Positions 39,144 through 50,013 are shown, counted from the first letter of the stretch. The stretch is 64,000 nucleotides of DNA from Rhizobium sp. NLR16a (GCF_017948245.1 NZ_CP072865.1:1513501-1577500), one strand, 5' to 3'. Numbers and translations are program-made. The notes: generated from the letters alone by a model not told the origin.

Positions 39144-39968
39144 ATGCATAGCAATCGCAGACAATTTCTTGGAATGGCCCTGGCTACGGCCGCCTTCGTC
39201 ACGGTGGGCGCAGCTGCGGCTTCCGCGGCGACCGTCGAGGAGATAAAGGCCAAGGGCACGATCGTCGTCGGCATTCAGGGCGACAACGCGCCATGGGGCT
39301 TCGTCAACACGAGCGGCAAGCAGGACGGGTTCGATGCCGATGTCGCGACACTTTTCGCCAGGGAACTCGGAGTTAAAGTCCAGTTCCAACCGCTTGCCGT
39401 CGCCAACCGCATTCCGGCCCTGACCACCGGCAAGGTCGACATCCTGTTCGCCACGATGGCAATGACGGAAGAGCGCGCAAAATCGATCCAGTACAGCAAG
39501 CCATACGCGGCGAACACGATCTCGCTTTATGCGGCAAAGGCCGACACCGCGAAAACGCCTGCCGATGTTGCTGGGTGGGAAATCGGCGTGCCGAAGTCCA
39601 GCTCGCAGGACAAGGCCATTACCGACGCTGTGGGATCGACGGCGACCGTCCGCCGCTTCGACGACGACGCTTCAACCATTCAGGCGCTGGTCTCCGGACA
39701 GGTCAAGGCCGTCGGAGGCAACATGTTCTACGGACAGCGGCTGGATGCCGCCAGCCCAGGCACCTACGAGCGGAAGATCGACTTCCTGACGACTTACAAT
39801 GGCGTCGGAACGCGACTGGGCGAGAAGGACTGGAACGAGGCCGTCAATGCCTTCCTCGACAAGATCAAGGCTAATGGCGAACTTGCAGCCATCACCAAGA
39901 AGTGGATGAAGATCGATCTGCCGACGTTCCCGGAATCCATTCCCAACATCCCGTTCACCGTCAAGTAA
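39144..39968 (+). CDS. Periplasmic substrate-binding protein, family 3
   Basis: A 274-residue solute-binding protein. The N-terminus NRRQFLGMALATAAF resembles a twin-arginine signal, with cleavage expected after ASA near residue 29. The mature part has the two-lobe family 3 signatures GIQGDNAPWGFVNTSGKQDGFDADVA and VDILFATMAMTEERAKSIQYSKPY. It delivers ligand to the permease pair encoded just upstream. GGAGGAG precedes the ATG. The ligand is unknown; a quinate- or shikimate-like acid would fit the cluster. Confidence 0.88.
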   Translation: MHSNRRQFLGMALATAAFVTVGAAAASAATVEEIKAKGTIVVGIQGDNAPWGFVNTSGKQDGFDADVATLFARELGVKVQFQPLAVANRIPALTTGKVDILFATMAMTEERAKSIQYSKPYAANTISLYAAKADTAKTPADVAGWEIGVPKSSSQDKAITDAVGSTATVRRFDDDASTIQALVSGQVKAVGGNMFYGQRLDAASPGTYERKIDFLTTYNGVGTRLGEKDWNEAVNAFLDKIKANGELAAITKKWMKIDLPTFPESIPNIPFTVK

Positions 39969-39987
39969 AGCATAAATGGAGGGCGCC

Positions 39988-40749
39988 GTGCTCAGTTCCG
40001 CTAACGACCAGCCGACATTGATATCGCTTGAAAAAGTGGAGAAGTGGTACGGCTCCTTCCATGCGCTGAAAAACATCAGCCTGTCGGTTCGCAAAGGCGA
40101 GAAGATCGTCCTCTGCGGGCCTTCGGGTTCCGGCAAGTCGACGTTGATCCGCTGCATCAACGCCCTCGAGCTAATTCAGGAGGGCAGGATCGTCGTCGAG
40201 GGGCAGTTGCTCGACGGCACCAGCAAGGCGGTTGATGCCATTCGGCGCGAAGTCGGGATGGTGTTCCAGAACTTCAATTTGTTCCCGCACATGACCGTTC
40301 TGCAGAACTGCGCGCTCGCGCCCATGAGGGTCCGCGGAACGAGCCGCGCTGACGCCGAGCGACTGGCGAGAAAATACCTCGAACGGGTTCGAATCCTTGA
40401 TCAGGCGGAGAAGTATCCCGCGCAGCTCAGCGGAGGGCAGCAGCAGCGTGTCGCTATTGCCAGGGCCCTTTGCATGGAACCCAAGGCGATGCTGTTCGAC
40501 GAACCGACATCTGCGCTCGATCCGGAAATGGTCAAGGAAGTGCTGGACACGATGATCGGACTGGCACGCGACGGCATGACCATGATCTGCGTCACCCATG
40601 AAATGGGCTTCGCCCGCCAGGTTGCAGACAGGGTCATCTTCATGGCTTCCGGCGAGATCGTAGAGGAGGCCGAGCCCGAGGTCTTCTTCAAGTCTCCGAA
40701 GCATGAGCGCACCAAGGCTTTCCTTGGCGAGATCCTCGCACATCACTGA
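39988..40749 (+). CDS. ABC transporter ATP-binding protein
   Basis: A 253-residue ABC ATPase of the GlnQ/HisP type with Walker [11 protein letters not shown]-loop [16 protein letters not shown], signature LSGGQQQR, Walker [15 protein letters not shown] and H-loop CVTHEM. It powers the importer. I prefer the GTG at 39988, placed after GGAGGG, over the ATG at 39976 that would include the ribosome-binding site inside the gene. Confidence 0.9.
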   Translation: MLSSANDQPTLISLEKVEKWYGSFHALKNISLSVRKGEKIVLCGPSGSGKSTLIRCINALELIQEGRIVVEGQLLDGTSKAVDAIRREVGMVFQNFNLFPHMTVLQNCALAPMRVRGTSRADAERLARKYLERVRILDQAEKYPAQLSGGQQQRVAIARALCMEPKAMLFDEPTSALDPEMVKEVLDTMIGLARDGMTMICVTHEMGFARQVADRVIFMASGEIVEEAEPEVFFKSPKHERTKAFLGEILAHH

Positions 40750-40767
40750 GGTGATTGGGTTATTGAA

Positions 40768-41628
40768 ATGAATAACAAAAAATTTCTCGTCGGTCTCATC
40801 GGGGCCGACATCCAAATGTCGAAGTCTCCCGCACTGCACGAAACCGAGGCGCGGCACCTGGGGCTGGATTACCATTACGAACTCTTCGATTTCGCCGAAC
40901 GCGGTCTAACCGCTTCTGCGCTGCCTGAATTGCTCGCCGAACTTGAGGACCGCGGCTTCGCTGGAAGCAACATCACGCACCCGTGCAAGCAGACGGTCAT
41001 CGCTCATCTCACAAGCCTATCCGAGGACGCCGAGATGCTCGGAGCAGTCAACACGGTCGTGCTTCGGGACGGAGAGCGGATCGGGCACAATACGGACTGG
41101 TATGGATTCTACAAGAATTTCGAGCGCGGTATGGCTGGTGTCGCCAAAACTCACGCCATCCTGCTCGGGGCAGGCGGCGCAGGGGTCGCCGTCGCGCATG
41201 CGGCAATCAAGCTCGGCATCGGGATGCTCTCGATCTTCGACCAGGACGCACATCGCGCCGCCACACTTGCCGATCAGCTCAACCGACGCTTTTCAAGAAC
41301 CTGCGCCCAACCGATCAGAGACGTCGGTGCGGTGCTCGCTTCGGCCGACGGGCTGATTCACGCTACGCCGACGGGCATGCGAAGTCATCCGGGTCTCCCG
41401 ATCGAACCGGAATGGCTTCACCCACGTCACTGGGTCGCCGATATCGTCTACATGCCACTTGTGACCGAACTTCTGGCTCTGGCAGAGAAGAAGGGGTGCA
41501 GGACCTTGCCGGGAGGCGGCATGACGGTGTTCCAGGCGGCGGCGGCCTTTGAACTGTTCACGGGTGTAAAACCGGATGCGGAGCGCATGTCGCGCCACTT
41601 CGAAGAATTGTGTAGAGCTACAGCCTGA
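40768..41628 (+). CDS. Shikimate/quinate dehydrogenase-like protein (AroE family)
   Basis: A 286-residue AroE-fold protein. The substrate-site serines are in MSKSP (residues 17-21), the catalytic lysine is Lys74 (HPCKQ) and the aspartate is Asp110 (NTDW); Asn95 (AVNTV) is also kept. The nucleotide-binding loop is GAGGAG (134-139). The end of the second Rossmann strand reads SIFDQDAHRA, with Asp where biosynthetic NADP enzymes have NRT, suggesting NAD use and a catabolic direction. The biosynthetic aroE should lie elsewhere. It follows the ABC genes by 18 bp. Confidence 0.85.
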   Translation: MNNKKFLVGLIGADIQMSKSPALHETEARHLGLDYHYELFDFAERGLTASALPELLAELEDRGFAGSNITHPCKQTVIAHLTSLSEDAEMLGAVNTVVLRDGERIGHNTDWYGFYKNFERGMAGVAKTHAILLGAGGAGVAVAHAAIKLGIGMLSIFDQDAHRAATLADQLNRRFSRTCAQPIRDVGAVLASADGLIHATPTGMRSHPGLPIEPEWLHPRHWVADIVYMPLVTELLALAEKKGCRTLPGGGMTVFQAAAAFELFTGVKPDAERMSRHFEELCRATA

Positions 41629-41643
41629 CCGGGAGGACACGCC

Positions 41644-42012
41644 TTGCCGCACATCATTATCGACTATAGCCAGGGTGCTGCCGAACGGGTGGCGATCGAT
41701 GAATTGACCAGAGCGGTCCACCACCGGGTGCGAGACGGAGGCCTGGTGAAGCCCACTGCCGTGCGGACCTTCGCCAGGGAGGCGACCTTCTCCTGCGTCG
41801 GCGACGAGCATCCGGAAAATCACTTCATCCAGATAATCGTGCGCATGGCGCCTGGCCGGCCGGCAGAAACCAAGCGGGAATTGTTGAAGTCGGTCCTCGA
41901 AGCTGCGCGCGCTGTCGCAGCTCCCGCGCTGCAAGCAGGCCGGCTGGGGCTGCGGGCCGATCTTTACGAATCCGATCCGAATTTCGCATTCCAGGAAATA
42001 GCGTTCGCCTGA
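41644..42012 (+). CDS. HpaF-type 5-carboxymethyl-2-hydroxymuconate isomerase
   Basis: A 122-residue protein of the CHMI/tautomerase superfamily. Proline follows the initiator methionine (MPHIIIDYS), as needed for the N-terminal catalytic Pro1. [20 protein letters not shown] is typical of CHMI. HpaF ketonises 5-carboxymethyl-2-hydroxymuconate before decarboxylation and hydration in homoprotocatechuate breakdown. Start is a TTG preceded by GGGAGGA. It is separated from the hpaH/hpaI-like genes, which lie in the other arm of this cluster. Confidence 0.8.
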   Translation: MPHIIIDYSQGAAERVAIDELTRAVHHRVRDGGLVKPTAVRTFAREATFSCVGDEHPENHFIQIIVRMAPGRPAETKRELLKSVLEAARAVAAPALQAGRLGLRADLYESDPNFAFQEIAFA

Positions 42013-42044
42013 GCTTGGCAACGCCTTACACAAGGAAAATCGCA

Positions 42045-42494
42045 ATGAGCCTGATCTACGTTCTTAATGGCCCAAACCTCAATTTGCTCGGCAAACGTCA
42101 GCCTCACATCTATGGTCACGAGACGCTGGCCGGTGTCGAGGCAGACTGCCGGAAACTGGCCTCGGAACTCGGCCACGAGATCCGTTTCCACCAGAGCAAC
42201 CGTGAATACGAAATCATCGACTGGATCCACGAAGCGCGCGAAGACGGAGCCGGTATCGTCATCAATCCGGCCGCATTCACCCACACGTCGCTTGCGATAC
42301 TCGATGCCTTGAACACGTTCGAAGGTCCAGTCATCGAAATCCATATCTCCAACATGTATAAGCGCGAAAGCTTCCGTCATCATTCCTTCGTTTCCCACCG
42401 CGCCGACGGCATCATCACCGGTCTTGGTACGGAGGGCTATCAGCTCGGAATCCGGCGCGTCGCGACGATGCTCACGGCAACGACGAAGGACTGA
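42045..42494 (+). CDS. aroQ: Type II 3-dehydroquinate dehydratase
   Basis: A 149-residue type II DHQase. Catalytic Tyr23 (IYG), Arg18 (KRQP), Asn74 and His80 (INPAAFTH), Glu98-x-His100 (EIHISN) and the RESFRHHS segment are all present. It interconverts 3-dehydroquinate and 3-dehydroshikimate. Because it sits inside a transporter-linked operon, a catabolic role in quinate use is likely. ATG 42045 follows AAGGAAAA. It is four bases from the next gene. Confidence 0.9.
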   Translation: MSLIYVLNGPNLNLLGKRQPHIYGHETLAGVEADCRKLASELGHEIRFHQSNREYEIIDWIHEAREDGAGIVINPAAFTHTSLAILDALNTFEGPVIEIHISNMYKRESFRHHSFVSHRADGIITGLGTEGYQLGIRRVATMLTATTKD

Positions 42495-42497
42495 CAA

Positions 42498-43535
42498 ATG
42501 ACTCCTCCGGTCAAACTGGCGGTCCTCGGCGCGGGGCTTATCGGGAAGCGCCACATCAAACACGTGCTGGACGAACCGATGGCGGAGCTTGTCGCTATCG
42601 TCGACCCGAGCCCGGTTGGAGAGGCGATCGCCAGCGAGGTCGGCGCCAAATGGTTTTCGACCTTCGCTGAGATGGTCGCCGCAGCGCGCCCTGACGGCGT
42701 CATCATTGCGACACCCAACCAGATCCACGTCAGAAACGGTTTTGAAGCCGTAGAAGCCGGCATCCCGGCATTGATCGAGAAGCCAATCGTCGACGATATT
42801 GCCGCTGGCGAGAGGCTCGTTGAGATGGCCGAGGCCAAAGGGGTTCCGCTGCTGACCGGGCATCATCGCCGACATAATCCGATGATGCAAAAAGCTAAAC
42901 AGGTTATCGAAAGCGGAAAGCTCGGGCGAATACTGATCGTGAATGCCATGTTCTGGCTATTCAAACCGGAGGAATACTTCGACACTTCCTGGCGGCGCGA
43001 ACGCGGCGCGGGACCAGTCTTTCTCAATCTGATCCACGACATCGACAACCTCCGCTATTTATTCGGGGATATCACGGCGGTCCAGGCGCTCGAATCCAAC
43101 GCAGTTCGCGGAAACGCCGTTGAGGAGACCGCAGTGATCCTGATCGAGTTCAAAAACGGAATTCTCGGCACTGCTTCCGTTTCGGATTCGGTCGTCGCGC
43201 CATGGAGTTGGGAGATGACGACCGGCGAAAACCCCGCCTATCCTAAAACTGAGGAGGCCTGCTACATGATCGGCGGCACGCACGGGTCGCTGTCGGTGCC
43301 GTCACTCAACATGTGGAGCAATCCCGGCAGCAGGGGCTGGACGGAACCGTTCGAATGTCATCGCGCCAAAATCGAAAACCAGGATCCGCTGGTCCTGCAG
43401 ATACGCCAGCTTTGCAGGGTCATTAGAGGGGAAGAAGCGCCGCTGGTCAGCGGACGTGAGGGACTAGAAACCTTAAAGGTTATCGACGCCGTGAAGCGAT
43501 CCGCCGCAGCGGGCAAGCGAATCAGCCTGACCTAA
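42498..43535 (+). CDS. Gfo/Idh/MocA-family oxidoreductase
   Basis: A 345-residue NAD(P)-dependent oxidoreductase with an N-terminal Rossmann fold (AVLGAGLIGKRHIKHV), the EKPI motif at residues 94-97 (PALIEKPIVDD) and an HHRRHNP segment. The family oxidises hydroxyl groups of sugars, inositols and related polyols. It is the last gene of the rightward operon and may oxidise a ring hydroxyl of the imported substrate. A terminator follows 165 bp later. Confidence 0.85.
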   Translation: MTPPVKLAVLGAGLIGKRHIKHVLDEPMAELVAIVDPSPVGEAIASEVGAKWFSTFAEMVAAARPDGVIIATPNQIHVRNGFEAVEAGIPALIEKPIVDDIAAGERLVEMAEAKGVPLLTGHHRRHNPMMQKAKQVIESGKLGRILIVNAMFWLFKPEEYFDTSWRRERGAGPVFLNLIHDIDNLRYLFGDITAVQALESNAVRGNAVEETAVILIEFKNGILGTASVSDSVVAPWSWEMTTGENPAYPKTEEACYMIGGTHGSLSVPSLNMWSNPGSRGWTEPFECHRAKIENQDPLVLQIRQLCRVIRGEEAPLVSGREGLETLKVIDAVKRSAAAGKRISLT

Positions 43536-43700
43536 ATGGTTGCGTGCCAGCTCACGGCGGTCGGGAGCGTTACGCGCGGTGGCGGCATCCCTGGGACATC
43601 CCTCGAGTCAGGCCCGAGGACAGGAATGAGGGAGGTTGAAGTACGGCGCACAACGAGGCCGGACACCTTTGTCATCCAGAACCGCTTTGCAGAGAACTAA

Positions 43701-43744
43701 AGACCCGGCAGGAAGGAATCCTTCCATCCGGGTCTCTTTATTTC
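43701..43744. terminator. Bidirectional terminator between the oxidoreductase and bolA
   Basis: AGACCCGG (43701-43708) pairs with CCGGGTCT (43728-43735), with an inner GGAAGGA/TCCTTCC stem. T-rich sequence follows on both strands. Confidence 0.8.
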
Positions 43745-43772
43745 AAAGCTTCAACCGGCCGAAGCCGGTATG

Positions 43773-44006
43773 TCAATCCGGCGCGGATGTCTGCAGAGCG
43801 AGAGCGTGCAATAGGCCGCCCATGTTGCCCTTCAGCGCCTCGTAGACCATCTGGTGCTGCTGCACGCGGCTCTTGCCGCGGAAGGCTTCGGCGACGACTT
43901 CGGCGGCGTAGTGATCGCCGTCGCCCGCGAGATCGCGGATCGTCACCCTGGCACCGGGAATCCCAGCCTTGATCATGTCTTCGATATCGCCGGGTTTCAT
44001 GGCCAT
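43773..44006 (-). CDS. BolA-family protein
   Basis: A 77-residue BolA/IbaG protein with the conserved core GDHYAAEVVAEAFRGKSRVQQHQMVYEALKG. BolA proteins bind CGFS glutaredoxins through a shared iron-sulfur cluster and influence iron sensing and Fe-S transfer. It lies 18 bp after purL on the same strand. The partner grxD, often next door in relatives, is at 30534-30869 here. GGAGTAAC precedes the ATG; a second ATG is two codons in. Confidence 0.9.
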   Translation of the reverse strand: MAMKPGDIEDMIKAGIPGARVTIRDLAGDGDHYAAEVVAEAFRGKSRVQQHQMVYEALKGNMGGLLHALALQTSAPD

Positions 44007-44024
44007 GATGTTACTCCTTGCGCA

Positions 44025-46295
<2,271 letters not shown>

Positions 46296-46319
46296 TTATG
46301 TAGCGGCGACGCGCGACAG

Positions 46320-46360
46320 AAAAAAGCCCACCGTCAACAGAGGGCGGGCAGGCTTTTCTC
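46320..46360 (-). terminator. Terminator of the PagL-like gene
   Basis: Reading leftward, AAAAGC and CCGCC pair, with a small bulge and one G-U pair, with GGTGGGCTTTT, ending in six T residues at 46320-46325, some 20-55 bp after the stop at 46378. Confidence 0.65.
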
Positions 46361-46377
46361 GTAAAGGCGGCAATCGC

Positions 46378-46956
46378 TCAGAACTTGTAGCCGATCTGGA
46401 TGCCGGCGCGCGTCATGCCGTCGTTCGGGCCGTCGCAGAGATTGGCATGAGAGGAGTGGGCGATCTGGGCCATCACGTTCCAATTGCGGGTGAAACGGTA
46501 ACCGGCGCCGACATATTCGTGGAACAGAACGCGACAGCCGAGTTCCGGGCCGTCATCATTGTCGTCCAGCTCGCCGGTGTGGATGACGCCGCCGAATCCG
46601 GTTTCGGCAAAGAGCTTTTCGTTGAGATCGACCGTCCAGGTGAAGCCCGTGAAGAATTGCGTTGCTTCACCCGAGGTGCCGATGGAGGTCCCAAGATGGA
46701 CGCGGGGATGCAGCAGCTGTTGTTGCCAGCCGACAGCCCCCTCATATCCGAAAGGATCGAAGAGAGCGGTAATCTCCGGAAAGACGCCATCTTCCCCGGC
46801 CCGACCCGATTGCACCGAGGCGGAAGCCCCGAAACGCAATTCATCGAATATCTGCTCGCTGGCATTGGCCGAACCCACCATCGAGGCGGCGGCTACGACT
46901 GCCACGGATGCCAGCCCCAAGAAGCGTAACGCGATCCTTCCGAACTCGACCCTCAT
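46378..46956 (-). CDS. PagL-like acyloxyacyl hydrolase / outer-membrane beta-barrel protein
   Basis: A 192-residue protein with an N-terminal signal peptide (ending near SANASEQ) and a C-terminal outer-membrane sorting signature ending in GYKF. The strand-rich body and the AQIAHSSHANLC motif, with a His-Ser pair, fit lipid A 3-O-deacylases of the PagL family, which trim acyl chains from lipid A in the outer membrane. Activity is inferred. ATG 46956 follows AGGAC; an upstream in-frame start at 47004 would spoil the signal peptide. Confidence 0.7.
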   Translation of the reverse strand: MRVEFGRIALRFLGLASVAVVAAASMVGSANASEQIFDELRFGASASVQSGRAGEDGVFPEITALFDPFGYEGAVGWQQQLLHPRVHLGTSIGTSGEATQFFTGFTWTVDLNEKLFAETGFGGVIHTGELDDNDDGPELGCRVLFHEYVGAGYRFTRNWNVMAQIAHSSHANLCDGPNDGMTRAGIQIGYKF

Positions 46957-47078
46957 CTGCCGTCCTTTGATTCGCACCAAGCGGGAATAACAAAGAGGTA
47001 GCACGGGGGGCGAGGCGGTAAAGCGCTCTCGTCAGGCGTGTGCGCTTTTTCGAAATTATGGCGTGCATTTGCAACAGA

Positions 47079-48497
47079 TCATATTTCGCCGTCATAGGCG
47101 GAACCGCCATTTTCCAGCAGCCGGCGCAGGATCATCAGGCCTGCGGTCAATTCCTGGCCTGTTTTGGGTGAGGAGAAACCGATGCGAATGCGGTAGTAGG
47201 TTTTCTCGCCGCGGGCCGCCTTGAACTCGTCTTCGTCATCGACCAGCACGCCGTCGCGAAAGGCGGCATTCTTGAAGGTGCCGGACATCCAGGGCTCCGG
47301 CAATTTCAGCCAGAGGAAAGGCGCATGCGGATGCGACGCGAAGTCGAAACCCTGCAGATGTTCGCGGGCGAGATGGGCGCGCCGGGAGAGTTCCCCGATA
47401 ACCTCCTTGCGGATGTCGTGCGCCCGGCCGCTTTCGACCAGGCGGGCACAGGTCTCTGCCAGGATGAAAGGCAAGCCGCCAGTGACCATCCTGTGCGTCA
47501 CCTTGATGCGCTGGGCAAAATGCGGCGGGCAGGCGACCCAGCCGCCGCGCACACCGGCGGCGACTGATTTCGACAGGCCGTTGACCAGAAAGGTGCGGTC
47601 GGGCGCAAGGGAGGCGATGAGCGGCGTCTCATCGTCGGCCATGCCGCCGTAGAGGTCGTCCTCGATCAGCCAGACGCTGTGCTTTCGGGCGATTGCGGCA
47701 ATTGCCGCGCGCCGCTCATGGGGCATGATCGTCACTGTCGGATTGTGGACAGTCGGCATCAGGAAGGCGATCTTCGGATGCTGCTGCTGGCAGAGCCGTT
47801 CGAAATCATCGGGAATGACGCCGAATTCGTCGGATGCGACCGTTACCGTGCGGCGGCCGAGAAGGCGGGCGCTGCGGCTGACCTGGGTGTAGGTCAGATT
47901 TTCGAAAACGATCTTGTCGCCCGGCGCCGAGACAGCGGCAATAACGGCGACCGCCGCGGCATGGGCGCCGAGCGTCGGCACGATGTTTTCGACTTCCGGC
48001 GTCCAGCCGCTGCGGGCAAGCCAGCGGCGGCCCGCCTCGAACCAGTTGCGCGGAAAACTTCGGGAATAGGAGGAAATCTCGGTGAGATGCTGTTCGCCGA
48101 TCTCGGCGAGGATGGCTGAGATGATCTTGCCCTGGCCGAGGTCGGGGGCGGCTGTCGTATCGAAACGGATCTTGTCGGCAGGCGCGTCCTGAAAGCGAGT
48201 GCCGCCGAGCGAGACTGCCACTGGATCGGCTTGTTCACCGGGCGGCGTCTCGGCGCGGTTCAGCACATAGGTGCCGCGGCCAACCTCGCCGGCAACCAGG
48301 CCGCGCTCGTGCACCAGCGCATAGGCGCGGCCGATCGTGCCGATCGTCACGCCGATATCATAGGCAAGATTGCGCTGCGGCGGCAGTTTGCTGCCGGCGG
48401 GCAGGGCGCCGCTCGCAATGGCGGATTCGATGCTGTCGGCAAGCCGGAGATAGACCGGCCCGGAGCCGCGGGAAAGATCTGGAAGCCAATTTGTCAT
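47079..48497 (-). CDS. MocR-type regulator (GntR helix-turn-helix fused to aminotransferase fold)
   Basis: A 472-residue fusion. Residues about 10-80 form a GntR winged helix (VYLRLADSIESAIASGALPAG, LPPQRNLAYDIGV, GTYVL). Residues about 105-465 have the type I aminotransferase fold, with Lys310 as PLP-binding residue (NGLSKSVAAGVRGGW), Asp280 (LIEDDLYGG) and Asn252 (HNPT). MocR proteins use PLP or its adducts as a signal. A 12-bp perfect inverted repeat covers its own start codon, and a DUF1127 gene is divergent. Confidence 0.88.
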   Translation of the reverse strand: MTNWLPDLSRGSGPVYLRLADSIESAIASGALPAGSKLPPQRNLAYDIGVTIGTIGRAYALVHERGLVAGEVGRGTYVLNRAETPPGEQADPVAVSLGGTRFQDAPADKIRFDTTAAPDLGQGKIISAILAEIGEQHLTEISSYSRSFPRNWFEAGRRWLARSGWTPEVENIVPTLGAHAAAVAVIAAVSAPGDKIVFENLTYTQVSRSARLLGRRTVTVASDEFGVIPDDFERLCQQQHPKIAFLMPTVHNPTVTIMPHERRAAIAAIARKHSVWLIEDDLYGGMADDETPLIASLAPDRTFLVNGLSKSVAAGVRGGWVACPPHFAQRIKVTHRMVTGGLPFILAETCARLVESGRAHDIRKEVIGELSRRAHLAREHLQGFDFASHPHAPFLWLKLPEPWMSGTFKNAAFRDGVLVDDEDEFKAARGEKTYYRIRIGFSSPKTGQELTAGLMILRRLLENGGSAYDGEI

Positions 48498-48524
48498 GGT
48501 GACAATTGCTATATTGTCACCATG
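48495..48524. promoter_or_regulatory. 12-bp inverted repeat over the MocR start codon
   Basis: CATGGTGACAAT (48495-48506) and ATTGTCACCATG (48513-48524) are perfect inverted copies with a six-base spacer. The left arm includes the start codon of the MocR gene, and the right arm lies 54 bp before the DUF1127 start. It is a strong candidate operator for the MocR protein. Confidence 0.65.
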
Positions 48525-48577
48525 TCCCTGTCAAGATTAAGAGTCAATTCCAAGGACGAACCGACAGGATTCCTGGA

Positions 48578-48832
48578 ATGTCTGCATTGCCCGAAATCAA
48601 TACGCCAATTGTGCCGATTGTCTCTTATGAGGACCGGCGCGTCATCCTTCCCAGTCCGCCTGCCGAGGCGACGACGCGTCTGGGATGGATCTGGGCTGCC
48701 ATTCGTCTCTGGCATCAGAAGCGGGAGGGCCGCCGCGCGCTGAGGGAGCTTTCGGCGGCGGGACTCAAGGACATCGGGGTATCGCAGTCCGAAGCCGCAC
48801 GCGAAATCGGCAAGTCATTTTTCTGGGACTGA
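48578..48832 (+). CDS. Small DUF1127 protein
   Basis: An 84-residue protein ending in the DUF1127 (YjiS-like) motif: RALRELSAAGLKDIGVSQSEAAREIGKSFFWD. This Arg-rich helix pair is widespread in rhizobia; in some alphaproteobacteria such proteins affect phosphate/carbon metabolism and RNA handling, which I note only as family background. The N-terminal half is not conserved. ATG 48578 is the best start; the frame extends upstream to 48506 into the palindrome. Confidence 0.75.
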   Translation: MSALPEINTPIVPIVSYEDRRVILPSPPAEATTRLGWIWAAIRLWHQKREGRRALRELSAAGLKDIGVSQSEAAREIGKSFFWD

Positions 48833-48853
48833 CGCTGCGGATGATCACAGCGA

Positions 48854-49252
48854 TCAATTGCAGGCCCTGTTGCCGCCGGACCAGCGGTTGACGTCGGCGG
48901 CGATGCGGCCGGCGACAGGCTCCTGCATCATCGGACCAAAGGCCTGCAGATGGGCAGGGCTTCCCTCGGCCTGGACGACGAGCAGCGGCCGGCTTTCCGG
49001 GCTGCCCTTGTGGACGAGCAGGATACGCGGCCGACCGGAGAAGGAATTGAGTTCCGGAGCGAGCTTATAGGCGGCAAAGGCCGGATCGCCCGATTTGAAC
49101 CAGCAGGCATTGGCGCCGAGCGCTACGCGCTCCATCGTCGGCAACGCCGCCCGGTTTGGACCTGCTGCCGGTGCCGGCGACTGGCAGGCCGCCACAATGG
49201 TTGCCAGAGCAGTCAACAAAGCGGTGTTTGCGACGGTGAGGCGAGGGCGCAT
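48854..49252 (-). CDS. Putative lipoprotein
   Basis: A 132-residue protein with a lipoprotein signal peptide: a hydrophobic stretch ending in the lipobox VAAC at residue 23. The mature part has two further cysteines, in NACWFKSGD and at GNRAC near the end, which may pair. Function unknown. It lies downstream of purQ on the same strand, 89 bp away. Confidence 0.65.
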   Translation of the reverse strand: MRPRLTVANTALLTALATIVAACQSPAPAAGPNRAALPTMERVALGANACWFKSGDPAFAAYKLAPELNSFSGRPRILLVHKGSPESRPLLVVQAEGSPAHLQAFGPMMQEPVAGRIAADVNRWSGGNRACN

Positions 49253-49341
49253 TGATCTTGCTCCAGCGATCCGGATGAAAGTCTTCTGAGTTACATGCCG
49301 TTGCCCGCGGCGCGCCTACGGGCGGCATGGCTGAGGTGGGG

Positions 49342-50013
49342 TCAGGCGGCGACGACGTCGAGCGCCGAGGCGAAGAGGCCTCGGCCATCCGAACCGCCAT
49401 GGGCGGTCTCGATCAGGTTTTCCGGATGCGGCATCATGCCGAGCACATTGCCCCTTTCGTTCATCACGCCGGCAATGTCGTTGATCGAACCGTTCGGATT
49501 GGTGCCCTCGGCATAACGGAACAGCACCTGACCATTGCCCTCGATCTTCGACAGCGTCGCTTCGTCGGCAAAATAATTGCCGTCGTGGTGGGCGACAGGG
49601 CAACGGATGACCTGCCCTTGCGCGTAGGCGCGGGTGAAATCCGTCTCGGCATTGACGACTTCGAGCTTGATCTCGCGGCAGACGAATTTCAGCGAGGCAT
49701 TGCGCATCAGCGCGCCAGGCAGCAGGCCCGCTTCGACGAGGATCTGGAATCCGTTGCAGACGCCGAGGACCTTCACGCCCCTTGCAGCCTTGTCGATGAT
49801 CGCCTGCATGACCGGCATGCGGGCGGCGATCGCGCCGCAGCGCAGATAATCGCCATAGGAGAAGCCGCCGGGGATGACGATCAGGTCAACGTCGGGGATT
49901 TCCGTCTCGGTCTGCCAGATCGTCACCGGTTGGTGACCCGAGATCTTGGTGAGAGCTGCGATCATGTCGCGATCGCGGTTGAGGCCCGGAAGTTGAACGA
50001 CGGCTGATTTCAT
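49342..50013 (-). CDS. purQ: Phosphoribosylformylglycinamidine synthase, glutaminase subunit
   Basis: A 223-residue class I glutamine amidotransferase that supplies ammonia to PurL. The nucleophile cysteine is in [11 protein letters not shown] and the His-Glu pair in MMPHPENL. Its ATG (50013) overlaps the stop of kptA by four bases. An upstream in-frame start at 50067 lies inside kptA and is rejected because the conserved [14 protein letters not shown] begins at 50013. Confidence 0.95.
   Translation of the reverse strand: MKSAVVQLPGLNRDRDMIAALTKISGHQPVTIWQTETEIPDVDLIVIPGGFSYGDYLRCGAIAARMPVMQAIIDKAARGVKVLGVCNGFQILVEAGLLPGALMRNASLKFVCREIKLEVVNAETDFTRAYAQGQVIRCPVAHHDGNYFADEATLSKIEGNGQVLFRYAEGTNPNGSINDIAGVMNERGNVLGMMPHPENLIETAHGGSDGRGLFASALDVVAA

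Noticed and set aside
40381..40400. GGTTCGAATCC, which resembles a tRNA T-arm
   Set aside because: It lies within the ABC ATPase gene, and no acceptor, D-arm or anticodon structure surrounds it.
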